Part shown: positions 46,264 through 55,080 of the stretch, one piece after another
How positions within the stretch are numbered: the first letter of the stretch is position 1
Layout: every line of letters begins with the position of its first letter
Source: Cognatilysobacter bugurensis
Lineage (GTDB): Bacteria; Pseudomonadota; Gammaproteobacteria; Xanthomonadales; Xanthomonadaceae
Reading direction: 5' to 3'
DNA: 64,000 nt
NCBI RefSeq assembly: GCF_014652095.1
Contig: NZ_BMYD01000006.1
Coordinates: forward strand, 51,907 to 115,906
Notes under the pieces: generated by a model
Databases searched by the model: none
The model's input: only the letters and a program-made list of their open reading frames with translations
Told to the model about the DNA's origin: nothing
Made by a program: the position numbers and the translations under genes

Positions 46264-47184
46264 ATGAGCCGAGATCTTCTGGACCGCATCGACCAACGCA
46301 CCCGCCTCGCCGGTCACAACCGGCTTGCGCTGCTGCTGTTCCGCCTTGGCACACGTCAGCTTTTTGGCGTCAATGTCTTCAAGGTGCAGGAAGTGCTGCC
46401 GCGGCCGGGGCTGTTCCGCCTGCCGCAGCTGCCGGCTGCGTTCGCGGGCGCCGCGGACGTGCGCGGGCGTACCGTGCCGGTGCTCGACCTGGCACGTGTG
46501 ATCGGCCACGAGACCGAATCGGGCGAGCCGCGCTACCTCGTCGTCACCGAGTTCAACCGCTCGGTCCAGGGCTTCCTGGTGTCCGGTGTGGAGCGCATCG
46601 TCAACATCGCGGTCGAGGACATCCACCCGCCGCCGGAACTCGGCAGCGAGACGAACTACCTCACCGCCGTCACCCGCTACCAGGGCGAGCTGATCCAACT
46701 GATCGACGTCGAAAGCGTGCTCGCCGACTCCGCCCCGCGCGAGTCCGACGGGATCACGATCGCCCCGCTCGCGGTGCCGGCGAACGTGCAGCGCGAGGTG
46801 CTCGTCGTCGACGACTCGCGCGTGGCGCGCAACCGCATCCACTGGGTGCTCGAGCAGCTCGGCCTGTCGGCGACGCTGCTGTCGGACGGCCGCCAGGCAC
46901 TGGAGCACCTGCAGGCGATCGCGCAGTCGGGCACGCGCCCGTCGGATCGATACGCGATGGTGATTTCCGACATCGAGATGCCGGCGATGGACGGCTACAC
47001 ATTGACGACGGAAATCCGTCGCGACCCGGCGCTCAACAATATGTTCGTGCTGCTGCACACGTCGCTGTCGGGCGTGTTCAACCAGGCGATGGTCGAGCGC
47101 GTGGGCGCCGACGACTTCGTGCCGAAGTATTCCGAACAGGAACTTGCCGACCGCATTGCAACGCGGATCGCCGCGCTCGCGTAA
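46264..47184 (+). CDS. cheV: Chemotaxis coupling protein CheV
   Basis: The 306-residue protein joins a CheW domain (residues about 25-170, with FGVNVFKVQEVL and VRGRTVPVLDLARVIG) to a receiver (about 185-306, with VLVVDDSRVARNRI, phospho-Asp in VISDIEMPAMDG and Lys in PKYSE). CheV couples chemoreceptors to CheA and tunes adaptation by phosphorylation. It lies between divergent flgA and flgB, as in Pseudomonas. The promoter is not obvious in the 147-bp gap. Confidence 0.93.
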   Translation: MSRDLLDRIDQRTRLAGHNRLALLLFRLGTRQLFGVNVFKVQEVLPRPGLFRLPQLPAAFAGAADVRGRTVPVLDLARVIGHETESGEPRYLVVTEFNRSVQGFLVSGVERIVNIAVEDIHPPPELGSETNYLTAVTRYQGELIQLIDVESVLADSAPRESDGITIAPLAVPANVQREVLVVDDSRVARNRIHWVLEQLGLSATLLSDGRQALEHLQAIAQSGTRPSDRYAMVISDIEMPAMDGYTLTTEIRRDPALNNMFVLLHTSLSGVFNQAMVERVGADDFVPKYSEQELADRIATRIAALA

Positions 47185-47379
47185 GCGAAACCCGGGCCGC
47201 CCGACGACGGCCCGCGGCCGGGACAGGCCGCCACACGGCACAGGGCCGCTGCTGGCGGCCATCGATCTGATCGCCCTGCTCGCGTCTGCGGGCAGCTCGA
47301 AGCGCGGTGGACGCTTGATGGGCCACCCATGGCCGTCCGCGCCTGCTCCGACTGAATCGTTGCCGCCACTGGATGCTCG

Positions 47380-47395
47380 TGGCACGCCACTTGCC
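47380..47395 (+). promoter_or_regulatory. Sigma54 promoter of flgBCDE
   Basis: TGGCACGCCACTTGCC is a full match to the sigma54 core (TGGCACG-N4-TTGC) with the correct 10-base spacing between GG and GC. A start near 47407 leaves a leader of about 23 bases containing GGGAGCGGG before the flgB ATG. Confidence 0.88.
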
Positions 47396-47429
47396 TTGTC
47401 TTCCGCAGATCCATCCGCGGGAGCGGGCG

Positions 47430-47813
47430 ATGAGCGATTCACTGACAGGCAAGAACTTTCTCGGTATCCACGGCACTGCGCTTGCGCTGCGTGAGCAGCG
47501 GCTGCAGTTGTTGGCGGCCAACCTTGCCAATGCCGACACCCCGGGCTTCAAGGCCCAGGATCTCGATTTCAACGCCGCGCTGAACGCAGCGCTGCAACCC
47601 GGCGCGGGTGCGGCCGGCGGCGACGCGATCAACACCGCGGTCGGCGCCGCCCAGTTCGCGCGCGTCACCACGCAACCCAGCCTCGACGGCAACACCGTCG
47701 AGGGCGAACGCGAGAACGCCGCATTCGCGAAGGCCGCGCTCGAGTACCGCGCTTCGATGTCGTTCGTCGAATCCAAAGTCCGGTCGATGCTGACCGCGAT
47801 CACCGGTCAGTAA
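47430..47813 (+). CDS. flgB: Flagellar proximal rod protein FlgB
   Basis: The 127-residue protein has the rod-family motif LAANLANADTPGFKAQDLDF and a C-terminal helix (FVESKVRSMLTAITGQ). FlgB joins the rod to the MS ring and export gate. The ATG at 47430 follows GGGAGCGGGCG. It is the first gene of the sigma54-type operon, 8 bp before flgC. Confidence 0.95.
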   Translation: MSDSLTGKNFLGIHGTALALREQRLQLLAANLANADTPGFKAQDLDFNAALNAALQPGAGAAGGDAINTAVGAAQFARVTTQPSLDGNTVEGERENAAFAKAALEYRASMSFVESKVRSMLTAITGQ

Positions 47814-47821
47814 GGGATCTC

Positions 47822-48229
47822 ATGAGCAGCCTGCCCATCTTCGACGTCGCCGGCTCGGCGATGACCGCGCAGTCGGTGCGCCTGAATACCGTCGCCAGCA
47901 ATCTGGCGAACGCGAATTCGATTGCCGGCGCGCCCGATGCGGTCTACCGCGCGAAGCAGCCGGTGTTTTCGGCCGAAGCCGTCGGCGCCGACCCGGCTCT
48001 GAACGGCGTAAAGATCACCGAAGTGCGTGAGAGCGAGGCCGCGCCGATCAAGCGCTACGAGCCCAGCCATCCGCTTGCCGATGCGCAGGGCTATGTCTAC
48101 GCGCCCGACATCGATCCTGTCGCGCAGATGGTCGACATGATCTCGGCCTCGCGCAGCTACCAGGCGAACGTCGAGGTGTTCAACACCGCCAAGGAATTGG
48201 CGAACGCGACTTTGATGATGGGCAAGTAA
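47822..48229 (+). CDS. flgC: Flagellar proximal rod protein FlgC
   Basis: The 135-residue protein has FDVAGSAMTAQSVRLNTVA followed by SNLANANSIAGAPDAVYRAK (the rod/hook N-terminal motif) and the C-terminal YQANVEVFNTAKELANATL. It forms part of the rod with FlgB, FlgF and FlgG. Confidence 0.96.
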   Translation: MSSLPIFDVAGSAMTAQSVRLNTVASNLANANSIAGAPDAVYRAKQPVFSAEAVGADPALNGVKITEVRESEAAPIKRYEPSHPLADAQGYVYAPDIDPVAQMVDMISASRSYQANVEVFNTAKELANATLMMGK

Positions 48230-48269
48230 TGCACGTGCCCGCCTTTCCACCTGACGCACCGGGGTGCGC

Positions 48270-48932
48270 ATGACCACGATCACCAACAACAGCGACGCAC
48301 TCACGTCGCTCGGGCTCGCCGCGCCGCAGAAGAAGCGCTCGGGTGACATGGGCCAGGCCGACTTCCTGCGCCTGATGACCGAACAGCTCAAGAACCAGGA
48401 CCCGCTCAAGCCGCTGGAAGGCTCGCAGTTCCTCGGCCAGCTCGCACAGTTCTCCACCGTGCAGGGCATCGAGAACATGCAGAAGTCCCTCGGCGCGGTT
48501 GCCAGCGTGATGGAGTCCGACCAGACCCTGCGCGCCGCCGCGCTAGTCGGGCACGACGCGCTCGTCGACGCCTCGACGGTGTCGCTGCAGGCCGGTGCCG
48601 GCATGCGTGGCGAGATCGTCGCGCAGGGCGCGGGCCCGATGCAGGTCGACATCGTCGACGCGGGCGGCCAGGTCGTGCAGCGCATGACCGTCAATTCGAC
48701 CGGCGCCGGCAATGTCCCGTTTGCCTGGGATGGCCGCGCCGCGAACGGCAACGCCGCCCCCGCGGGCCGCTACACCGTGCGCGCTGCCGCGGGCAGCGGC
48801 GCCGACGCCGAAGCACTTGATGTCCGCGTCGCCGCGCGCGTGGACAGCGTCTCGATCGAAGCGACCGGCCTCGTCCTCAACCTTAACGGACTCGGCAGCC
48901 ATCCGCTGTCCGCGGTCCGCCGCATCGGCTGA
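48270..48932 (+). CDS. flgD: Hook-capping scaffold protein FlgD
   Basis: The 220-residue protein has the FlgD N-terminal motif FLRLMTEQLKNQDPLKPLEG, QFSTVQGIENM, and a C-terminal FlgD Ig-like/TUDOR region with FAWDGRAANGNAAPAGRYTV. FlgD caps the growing hook and is removed later. The ATG at 48270 is used; a GTG two codons earlier is also in frame. Confidence 0.95.
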   Translation: MTTITNNSDALTSLGLAAPQKKRSGDMGQADFLRLMTEQLKNQDPLKPLEGSQFLGQLAQFSTVQGIENMQKSLGAVASVMESDQTLRAAALVGHDALVDASTVSLQAGAGMRGEIVAQGAGPMQVDIVDAGGQVVQRMTVNSTGAGNVPFAWDGRAANGNAAPAGRYTVRAAAGSGADAEALDVRVAARVDSVSIEATGLVLNLNGLGSHPLSAVRRIG

Positions 48933-48964
48933 GCCGCTGCGCCCCCGACACCCAGGAGCCCATC

Positions 48965-50185
48965 ATGAGTTTCCGTATTTCGCTCAGCGGTATGAACGCG
49001 GCCTCGTCCGACCTCAACGTCACCTCGAACAACATCGCGAACGCGAACACCACCGGTTTCAAGGAATCGCGCGCCGAGTTCGCCGACGTGTACGCAGTCT
49101 CGGCCTACGGCGGGTCGCAGAACGCGATCGGCGCCGGCGTGCGCCTTGCGAAAGTGGCGCAGCAGTTCGGCCAGGGCAACATCGACTTCACCGGCAAGAC
49201 GCTCGACATGGCGCTCTCTGGCCGCGGCTTTTTCACGCTGTCGAACCAGGGCGCGCAGGTGTACTCGCGCGCCGGCAATTTCGGTGCGGATCGTGATGGC
49301 TTCGTCGTCAACCCGGCCGGGCATCGCCTTCAGGTCTACGCGCCCACCCCGTCGGGCGTGGGCTTCGAGATGGGCCGCATGACCGACCTGCGCCTGTCGA
49401 CGAACGACTCCCCGCCGCGGGCCACGGCGTCGGTCGACGTGCTGACCAACCTGCCGGCGAACGCGACGCCGCCGACGATCACCCCAATCGATCCGAACGA
49501 CCCGGCGACCTACAACCACACGACCTCGCTGACCGTGTACGACTCGCTCGGCGCGTCGCACAGCCAGTCGATTTACTACGTCAAGACTGCCAATCCGAAC
49601 GAGTGGCAGATGCACACGTACGTCGACGGCAATGCAATTGGTGGCCCGCAGACGCTGCAGTACTCGGGCACCGGCGCCCTGGTCGCACCGGTCGGCGGCC
49701 GTGTGAACCTGCCTCCGTACGATCCGGGCAATGGCTCGGTGCCGATGAGCATGACGCTGGAACTCGGTGATTCGACTCAGTACGGCGAGCGCTTCGCCGT
49801 GGCCTCGCTGTCGCAGGACGGCTACACCACCGGTCGCCTGAGCGGCGTGGAAGTCTCGGCCGAAGGCGTCGTCAGCGCGCGCTACACGAACGGCGTGTCC
49901 ACGCCGCTGGGCCAGGTGGCGCTGACGAACTTCTCCAACCCGCAGGGCCTGACCTCGCAGGGCGACAACGTGTGGTCCGAGAGCTTCGAGTCGGGCCAGC
50001 CGCGCCGCGGTGCGGCCGGCGCGTCCGATTTCGGATCGGTGCAGGGCGGTGCGCTCGAAGCGTCGAACGTCGACATGACGGCGCAGCTGGTCAACATGAT
50101 CACCGCGCAGCGCAACTTCCAGGCGAACGCGCAGATGATCTCGACGCAGGACCAGATCACCCAGGCCGTGATCAACATCCGCTGA
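48965..50185 (+). CDS. flgE: Flagellar hook protein FlgE
   Basis: The 406-residue protein begins MSFRISLSGMNAASSDLNVT with SNNIANANTTGFKESRAEF, has the middle hook domains, and ends with the C-terminal motif SNVDMTAQLVNMITAQRNFQ. It polymerises into the hook. An intrinsic terminator follows 38 bases after the stop, and flgF has its own sigma54-like promoter, so the early operon may end here. Confidence 0.97.
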   Translation: MSFRISLSGMNAASSDLNVTSNNIANANTTGFKESRAEFADVYAVSAYGGSQNAIGAGVRLAKVAQQFGQGNIDFTGKTLDMALSGRGFFTLSNQGAQVYSRAGNFGADRDGFVVNPAGHRLQVYAPTPSGVGFEMGRMTDLRLSTNDSPPRATASVDVLTNLPANATPPTITPIDPNDPATYNHTTSLTVYDSLGASHSQSIYYVKTANPNEWQMHTYVDGNAIGGPQTLQYSGTGALVAPVGGRVNLPPYDPGNGSVPMSMTLELGDSTQYGERFAVASLSQDGYTTGRLSGVEVSAEGVVSARYTNGVSTPLGQVALTNFSNPQGLTSQGDNVWSESFESGQPRRGAAGASDFGSVQGGALEASNVDMTAQLVNMITAQRNFQANAQMISTQDQITQAVINIR

Positions 50186-50222
50186 CGACGCGCTGCACGT
50201 CCCGCACGCGGGCTGCAGACAG

Positions 50223-50255
50223 AAAGCCGCGCCTTCACCGGTGCGGCTTTTTTTT
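50223..50255 (+). terminator. Terminator between flgE and flgF
   Basis: A stem AAAGCCGC/GCGGCTTT (50223-50230 with 50243-50250) is followed by a run of eight T residues to 50255. The U-run is the longest in the window. It splits the flg cluster in two. Confidence 0.88.
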
Positions 50256-50300
50256 GCGCGCGACGCAGGTCCGGCGCCGCGGCGGGAAGCCGACACAAGC

Positions 50301-50316
50301 GCGGCACGCGGCTTGC
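50301..50316 (+). promoter_or_regulatory. Sigma54-like promoter of flgF
   Basis: CGGCACGCGGCTTGCA has the sigma54 core GGCACG-N4-TTGCA. A start near 50328 gives a leader of about 29 bases before the flgF ATG. It restarts transcription after the flgE terminator. Confidence 0.78.
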
Positions 50317-50356
50317 ACCGCTCCGCGCAACGCCATTGGCGAACCCGTGAACCCGC

Positions 50357-51103
50357 ATGACCGACCGTGCCCTTTATGTCGCGATGACCGGTGCCAGCGC
50401 CTCGCTGCGCGCACAGGCATCGGTATCGCACAACCTCGCCAACACCGACACCGTCGGGTTCCAGGCCACGATGAGCGGCACGGTGGCCGCGCCGATCGAT
50501 GGCGAAGGCCACCGCACGCGCGTCAACGCCGGTTTCCAGAACCTCGGCGTCAGCGGCGCCCGCGGCCACATCATGACCACGGGTAACCCGCTCGATGTCG
50601 CGCTGCATGCCGACCGCTGGCTGGCCGTGCAAGCCACCGATGGCACGACCGCCTACACCCGCGCCGGCAACCTGCAGGTGACGCCGAACGGCCTGCTGAC
50701 TACGCGCAGCGGCCTGCCGGTGCTCGGCCCCGACGGCGCGCCGGTGGCGATTCCGCCGAACGATTCGATGAGCATTGCCAGCGACGGCACGATCTCGGTC
50801 GTGCCGCAGGGCCAGCCCGCCGCGACGATCGCGACCGCCGGCACGATCGGCGTCTTCCAGGCGACGCAGTCGCAGCTGGTGCGCGGCGACGACGGCCTGT
50901 TCCGCCCCGCTCCGGACGTGCAGCCGGCACTCGCGACCGGCGCGTCGATGACCCCCGGCGCACTCGAAGGCAGCAACGTCGAGGCGACTACGGCGCTCGT
51001 GTCGATGATCGAGCTCTCGCGCCATTTCGAAATGCAGGTACGCGTCTTGCAGACCTCCGACGAGAACGCCCGTTCGGCGAACTCGCTGCTGTCCTCGCGC
51101 TGA
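50357..51103 (+). CDS. flgF: Flagellar distal rod protein FlgF
   Basis: The 248-residue protein starts MTDRALYVAMTGASASLRAQ and has the rod motif HNLANTDTVGFQATMSG, NPLDVALHADRWLAVQ and the C-terminal EGSNVEATTALVSMIELSRH. It is a rod subunit near FlgG. It is followed by flgG at 47 bp. Confidence 0.95.
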   Translation: MTDRALYVAMTGASASLRAQASVSHNLANTDTVGFQATMSGTVAAPIDGEGHRTRVNAGFQNLGVSGARGHIMTTGNPLDVALHADRWLAVQATDGTTAYTRAGNLQVTPNGLLTTRSGLPVLGPDGAPVAIPPNDSMSIASDGTISVVPQGQPAATIATAGTIGVFQATQSQLVRGDDGLFRPAPDVQPALATGASMTPGALEGSNVEATTALVSMIELSRHFEMQVRVLQTSDENARSANSLLSSR

Positions 51104-51150
51104 TTTTCCGGCGCTCGCCCACCGCACATGACTGAAACAGGATCACCGCC

Positions 51151-51936
51151 ATGACCCAGGCTCTGTGGATTGCCAAAACCGGCCTCGATGCGCAACAGAC
51201 GCGCATGGCGGTTACGTCCAATAACCTCGCCAACGTCAATACCGCAGGCTTCAAGCGCGACCGCGCGAGCTTCGAGGACCTGCTGTACCAGACCGTGCGC
51301 CAGCCCGGCGGCGCGACCAGCGAGCAGACCCAGCTGCCGACCGGCCTGCAGGTCGGCACCGGCGTGCGCGTGTCGGCGACCGCCAAGAGCTTTGCGCAGG
51401 GCAACCTGGCGCAGACCGGCAACGCGCTCGACGTCGCGATCAACGGCCGCGGCTTCTTCGAAGTGATGATGCCCGACGGCAGCACCGCGTACACGCGCGA
51501 CGGCAGCTTCCAGATCAATGCGCAGGGCGAACTGGTCACGAACCAGGGCTACGCCGTGCAGCCCGGCCTGCAGATCCCCGAGGGCGCGCAGAGCGTGACG
51601 GTCGGCGCCGACGGCACGGTCAGCGTGCAGGTCTCCGGACAGCCCGAGCCGGTCCAGGTCGGCGCGCTGACGCTCGCTGACTTCGTCAATCCCGCCGGCC
51701 TGCAGGCCAAGGGCGAGAACCTCTACGTCGAAACCGGCGCCAGCGGCCCCGCACAGAGCGGTGCACCGGGCCAGGGCGGCGCAGGCCTGCTGATCCAGGG
51801 CTCGCTCGAAGGCTCGAACGTCAACGTGGTCGAAGAGCTGGTGTCGATGATCGAAACGCAGCGTGCGTACGAGACCAACGCGAAGGCGATCTCGACCACG
51901 GACCAGATGCTCGCCTACCTCAACAACAACCTGTGA
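51151..51936 (+). CDS. flgG: Flagellar distal rod protein FlgG
   Basis: The 261-residue protein starts [20 protein letters not shown] with [20 protein letters not shown] and ends with [20 protein letters not shown] and [20 protein letters not shown], all FlgG hallmarks. Its length fixes the distal rod. The stop overlaps a GTG that could start flgH. Confidence 0.97.
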   Translation: MTQALWIAKTGLDAQQTRMAVTSNNLANVNTAGFKRDRASFEDLLYQTVRQPGGATSEQTQLPTGLQVGTGVRVSATAKSFAQGNLAQTGNALDVAINGRGFFEVMMPDGSTAYTRDGSFQINAQGELVTNQGYAVQPGLQIPEGAQSVTVGADGTVSVQVSGQPEPVQVGALTLADFVNPAGLQAKGENLYVETGASGPAQSGAPGQGGAGLLIQGSLEGSNVNVVEELVSMIETQRAYETNAKAISTTDQMLAYLNNNL

Positions 51937-51944
51937 TCGCCGCA

Positions 51945-52712
51945 ATGAGCCGTGTCCCGCTGCAGTTCGCCCGTCACGCGCTGGTCTTGGCGGTGGCGCT
52001 GGCCGCCCTGCCCGGCTGCGCGACCGTCGGTGCGCTGCAGGGCGACGTCAAACCGTTCGCGCCGGTGCCGAATGCGCCCGGCACGCACGCCGCCGTCGCT
52101 GCGCAGCAAGCGGCCGCGGGCGGCTCGATCTATGCCGGCGCGAACGCCGGTGCCACGTCGACCGGCTCGATCTACGCCGCCTCGCAGGGACCGCGCCTGC
52201 GCCTGTTCGAAGACAACAAGGCGCGCGACGTCGGCGACCTGCTGACGATCGTGCTGGTGGAAAGCACCGAGTCGCGCACCCGGGCCAACACGGCGGTCAC
52301 CAAGGACGCGGGCGTGGGCATGGGGGTGCCGAACATCGCCGGCTCGTCGGTCACCTACAAGGGCCGCAACATCCTGCAGGCCGAAGTCGAAGGCAGCCGC
52401 GAGTTCGCGGGCGGTGGCGTGTCGACGCAGAGCAACGAGCTGGCCGGCGACATCACCGTGACCGTCGTGCAGCAGCTGCCAAACGGCAACCTGCTCGTGC
52501 GCGGCGAAAAGATGATGCGCCTGAACCAGGGCGACGAGCTGGTGCAGGTGCAGGGCGTGGTGCGCCCGGCCGACATCGGCCCGGACAACCGCATCGCGTC
52601 CAACCGCATTGGCGATGCGCGCATCGTCTATGGCGGCAAGGGCACGCTCGCGCGCTCGAACGCGATGGGCTGGCTGGGCCGCTTCTTCAATTCCGCGCTG
52701 TTCCCGTACTGA
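51945..52712 (+). CDS. flgH: Flagellar L-ring lipoprotein FlgH
   Basis: The 255-residue protein has a lipoprotein signal peptide with lipobox LPGC (about residues 20-23) and the FlgH core (LTIVLVESTESRTRANTAV, FAGGGVSTQSNELAGDITVT and LVRGEKMMRLNQGDELVQV). It forms the L ring in the outer membrane. An alternative GTG start at 51933 overlaps flgG; the ATG at 51945 gives a typical signal peptide. Confidence 0.95.
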   Translation: MSRVPLQFARHALVLAVALAALPGCATVGALQGDVKPFAPVPNAPGTHAAVAAQQAAAGGSIYAGANAGATSTGSIYAASQGPRLRLFEDNKARDVGDLLTIVLVESTESRTRANTAVTKDAGVGMGVPNIAGSSVTYKGRNILQAEVEGSREFAGGGVSTQSNELAGDITVTVVQQLPNGNLLVRGEKMMRLNQGDELVQVQGVVRPADIGPDNRIASNRIGDARIVYGGKGTLARSNAMGWLGRFFNSALFPY

Positions 52713-52721
52713 GGCTTCGCC

Positions 52722-53819
52722 ATGCGCCGTTTTTCCGTCGTGCTCGCCGCGTTCGCGCTGGCATTTACTGCGCTGCCGGCTTCGGCCGAGCGCATCAAGG
52801 ACCTCGCGCAGGTCGCCGGTGTGCGCGGCAACCCGCTCGTCGGCTACGGCCTCGTGGTGGGTCTGGACGGTTCGGGTGACCGCACCAGCCAGACACCGTT
52901 CACCGTGCAGAGCATGAAGGCGATGCTCGAACAGCTCGGCGTCACGATTCCGCCGGGCGTGAACCCGCAGCTCAAGAACGTCGCGGCGGTGGCGATCCAC
53001 GCCGAACTGCCGGCGTTCGCGAAGCCGGGCCAGACCATCGACGTGACGGTTTCCTCGATCGGCAACGCAGGCAGCCTGCGCGGTGGCAGCCTGCTGATGG
53101 CGCCGCTCAAGGGCGCCGACGGCCAGGTCTACGCGATCGCGCAGGGCAGCCTGGTCGTCAGCGGTTTCGGCGCCCAAGGCCGCGACGGCTCGCGCATTTC
53201 GGTCAACGCACCGAACGGCGGCCGCATTCCGAGCGGCGCAATCGTCGAGCGCGCGGTGCCCGGCGCCGCGCCCGGCGGCAGCGTCACGCTGAACCTGCAC
53301 CAGAACGATTTCACCACTGCCGCGCGCATCGTGTCAGCGGTGGACGCGGCATTCGGCGCCGGCCACGCGAAGGCGCTGGACGGCGTCACGATCGAGATCA
53401 CGCCTCCCGCGGGCGATCGCATCGCGTTCCTGTCCAAGCTCGAATCTCTCGACATCAGCCCGGGCGCGTCCGCGGCGAAGGTCATCGTCAACTCGCGCAC
53501 CGGCACGGTGGTCATGGGCGGCAGCGTCACGGTCATGCCGGCGGCGGTCGCCCACGGCTCGCTCACCGTCACGGTCAGCGAGACGTTCAACGTCGACCAG
53601 CCCAATCCGCTGACGGGTGGCGCCACGGTGGTGACGCCGCAGTCGACCGTCACCGCGAACGCCGACGGCAGCCGCATGTTCATGTTCAAAGGCGGCACCT
53701 CGCTGGAGGCGATCGTGCGCGCGGTCAACGCGGTCGGCGCGGCGCCGGGCGACATCGTGGCCATCCTCGAGGCACTCAAGCGCGCAGGCGCGCTGCGCGC
53801 CGAACTGGAAGTGATCTGA
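52722..53819 (+). CDS. flgI: Flagellar P-ring protein FlgI
   Basis: The 365-residue protein has a signal peptide ([20 protein letters not shown], cleavage near ASA) and the FlgI motifs [20 protein letters not shown] and GLDGSGDRT at the N-terminus. It forms the P ring in the peptidoglycan layer. It is the last gene before a 238-bp gap. Confidence 0.97.
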   Translation: MRRFSVVLAAFALAFTALPASAERIKDLAQVAGVRGNPLVGYGLVVGLDGSGDRTSQTPFTVQSMKAMLEQLGVTIPPGVNPQLKNVAAVAIHAELPAFAKPGQTIDVTVSSIGNAGSLRGGSLLMAPLKGADGQVYAIAQGSLVVSGFGAQGRDGSRISVNAPNGGRIPSGAIVERAVPGAAPGGSVTLNLHQNDFTTAARIVSAVDAAFGAGHAKALDGVTIEITPPAGDRIAFLSKLESLDISPGASAAKVIVNSRTGTVVMGGSVTVMPAAVAHGSLTVTVSETFNVDQPNPLTGGATVVTPQSTVTANADGSRMFMFKGGTSLEAIVRAVNAVGAAPGDIVAILEALKRAGALRAELEVI

Positions 53820-53842
53820 CTCCCACTCCGCGCCCGGCTCAC

Positions 53843-53869
53843 TGCAGTTCGCGCGCTCGCTGCCGATAA
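53843..53869 (+). promoter_or_regulatory. Candidate sigma28 promoter upstream of flgJ
   Basis: TGCAGTTC, an 11-base spacer and a perfect GCCGATAA (-10) match the FliA consensus; the -35 is weaker (5 of 8). It would place flgJ, flgK and flgL under late flagellar control, as flgKL are in enterics. Confidence 0.65.
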
Positions 53870-53876
53870 ACCCCTC

Positions 53877-54056
53877 ATGCAAGTCTCCGTCGTCCCGAGC
53901 ATCACGCCATCACCGAGGGCCGCAGGTCGGCAGCGGCGTGCGCGTGCTGCACGGGCCGATGCCCTTCTGCCGGCCGGCGCGCCGCATCTGCGGCCGTGCC
54001 GGCAAGCCGTCGCGGTGGTGCCCACGCTTGCGGCACGTGACTTGCACCGGAGCTGA
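53877..54056 (+). other. 59-codon ORF between flgI and flgJ
   Basis: An ATG eight bases after the sigma28-like site opens a 59-residue, Arg/Ala-rich frame (MQVSVVPSITPSPRAAGRQR...) that stops one base before the flgJ ATG. It has no clear RBS and spans the sigma54-like element. It may be a leader peptide coupled to flgJ or a chance frame. Confidence 0.25.
54031..54046 (+). promoter_or_regulatory. Sigma54-like element at the flgJ start
   Basis: CGGCACGTGACTTGCA has the same GGCACG-N4-TTGC core as the flgA, flgB and flgF sites. The -12 GC lies about 12 bases before the flgJ ATG, so transcription from it would begin at or near the start codon and exclude the GGAG at 54048-54051. Either flgJ is leaderless from this site or the match is chance. 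Confidence 0.5.
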
Positions 54057-54057
54057 C

Positions 54058-55080
54058 ATGCACCTGCGATCCGTCACCCCACTGCCGCTGACCCCGTCGA
54101 CCGAGACGCCGCGCGCCCGGATGGAAGAGGCCGCGCGTGGGCTGGAAACCCAGTTCGCGCACATGCTGATCAAGTCCATGCGCTCGACCACCGGCGGCGA
54201 TCCGCTGGGCGGCAACAACACCACATACCGCGAGATGTACGACCAGCAGCTCTCCAAGGAGCTGACCAAGGGCCGTGGCCTGGGCCTGGCGCCGGTGATC
54301 ATGCGCCAGCTCGAACGCAGCACCGCACCGGCCCCGGCGGCACTGCCGACCGGCCCGATGCCGCTGCGGCTGCCGGCCTCGCCAATGGCGATGTCGATGG
54401 CGATGCCGAGCTCCGGTGGCTTGAACCTCGCAATGCCGGGCAACGGCGCCATGTCGCTCGCGCCCGCCACCAGCGGTGTATCGATCCGGGCCTCGGCGCC
54501 GGTGGCTGCGCCGCCGCTGCCCGCAATGCCGAAGGCCGCGGCCCCGGGCGAAGTCGGCTGTGACCCCACTGCCCCGCTCGACTGCAGCAGCCCCGAAGCG
54601 TTCGTGCGCTCGATCTGGCCGCATGCGCAGAAGGTCGCTGCCGAACTCAAGGTGCCGGCCAAGGCGCTGGTCGCCCAGGCTGCGCTCGAGACCGGCTGGG
54701 GCCGGCGTCTGGCGGGCGGCAACGGCCAGGCGACGTCGCACAACCTGTTCGGCATCAAGGCGACGGGTCGCTGGCTCGGAGAGAAGGTCGTCTCGGGCAC
54801 GCACGAGTTCGTCAACGGCGTGCGCAAGAACGTGCGTGATGCATTCCGCGCGTACGGCTCGGCCGGCGAGAGCTTCAACGATTACGCGCGCCTGATCAGC
54901 GGCAGCCGGTATGCGGCGGCCCGCGGCACCGGCGACGACGTCCACGGCTTCGCAAGCGCGCTGCAAAAAGCCGGCTATGCGACCGACCCGTCGTACGCCG
55001 CCAAGATCAGCGCGATCGCAAACGGCGCCACCCTCAATCGCGCGTTGGCCGGCCTGCCCGGCGTCACACCCAAGGGATAA
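54058..55080 (+). CDS. flgJ: Flagellar rod-capping protein / peptidoglycan hydrolase FlgJ
   Basis: The 340-residue protein has the N-terminal rod-binding domain (residues about 20-100, ARGLETQFAHMLIKSMRST and MYDQQLSKELTKGRGLGLAP), a Met/Pro/Ala-rich linker, and a C-terminal glucosaminidase domain (about 180-330) with the catalytic Glu in AALETGWGRRL. It caps the rod and opens the cell wall for it. GGAGCTGAC precedes the ATG. Confidence 0.95.
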   Translation: MHLRSVTPLPLTPSTETPRARMEEAARGLETQFAHMLIKSMRSTTGGDPLGGNNTTYREMYDQQLSKELTKGRGLGLAPVIMRQLERSTAPAPAALPTGPMPLRLPASPMAMSMAMPSSGGLNLAMPGNGAMSLAPATSGVSIRASAPVAAPPLPAMPKAAAPGEVGCDPTAPLDCSSPEAFVRSIWPHAQKVAAELKVPAKALVAQAALETGWGRRLAGGNGQATSHNLFGIKATGRWLGEKVVSGTHEFVNGVRKNVRDAFRAYGSAGESFNDYARLISGSRYAAARGTGDDVHGFASALQKAGYATDPSYAAKISAIANGATLNRALAGLPGVTPKG

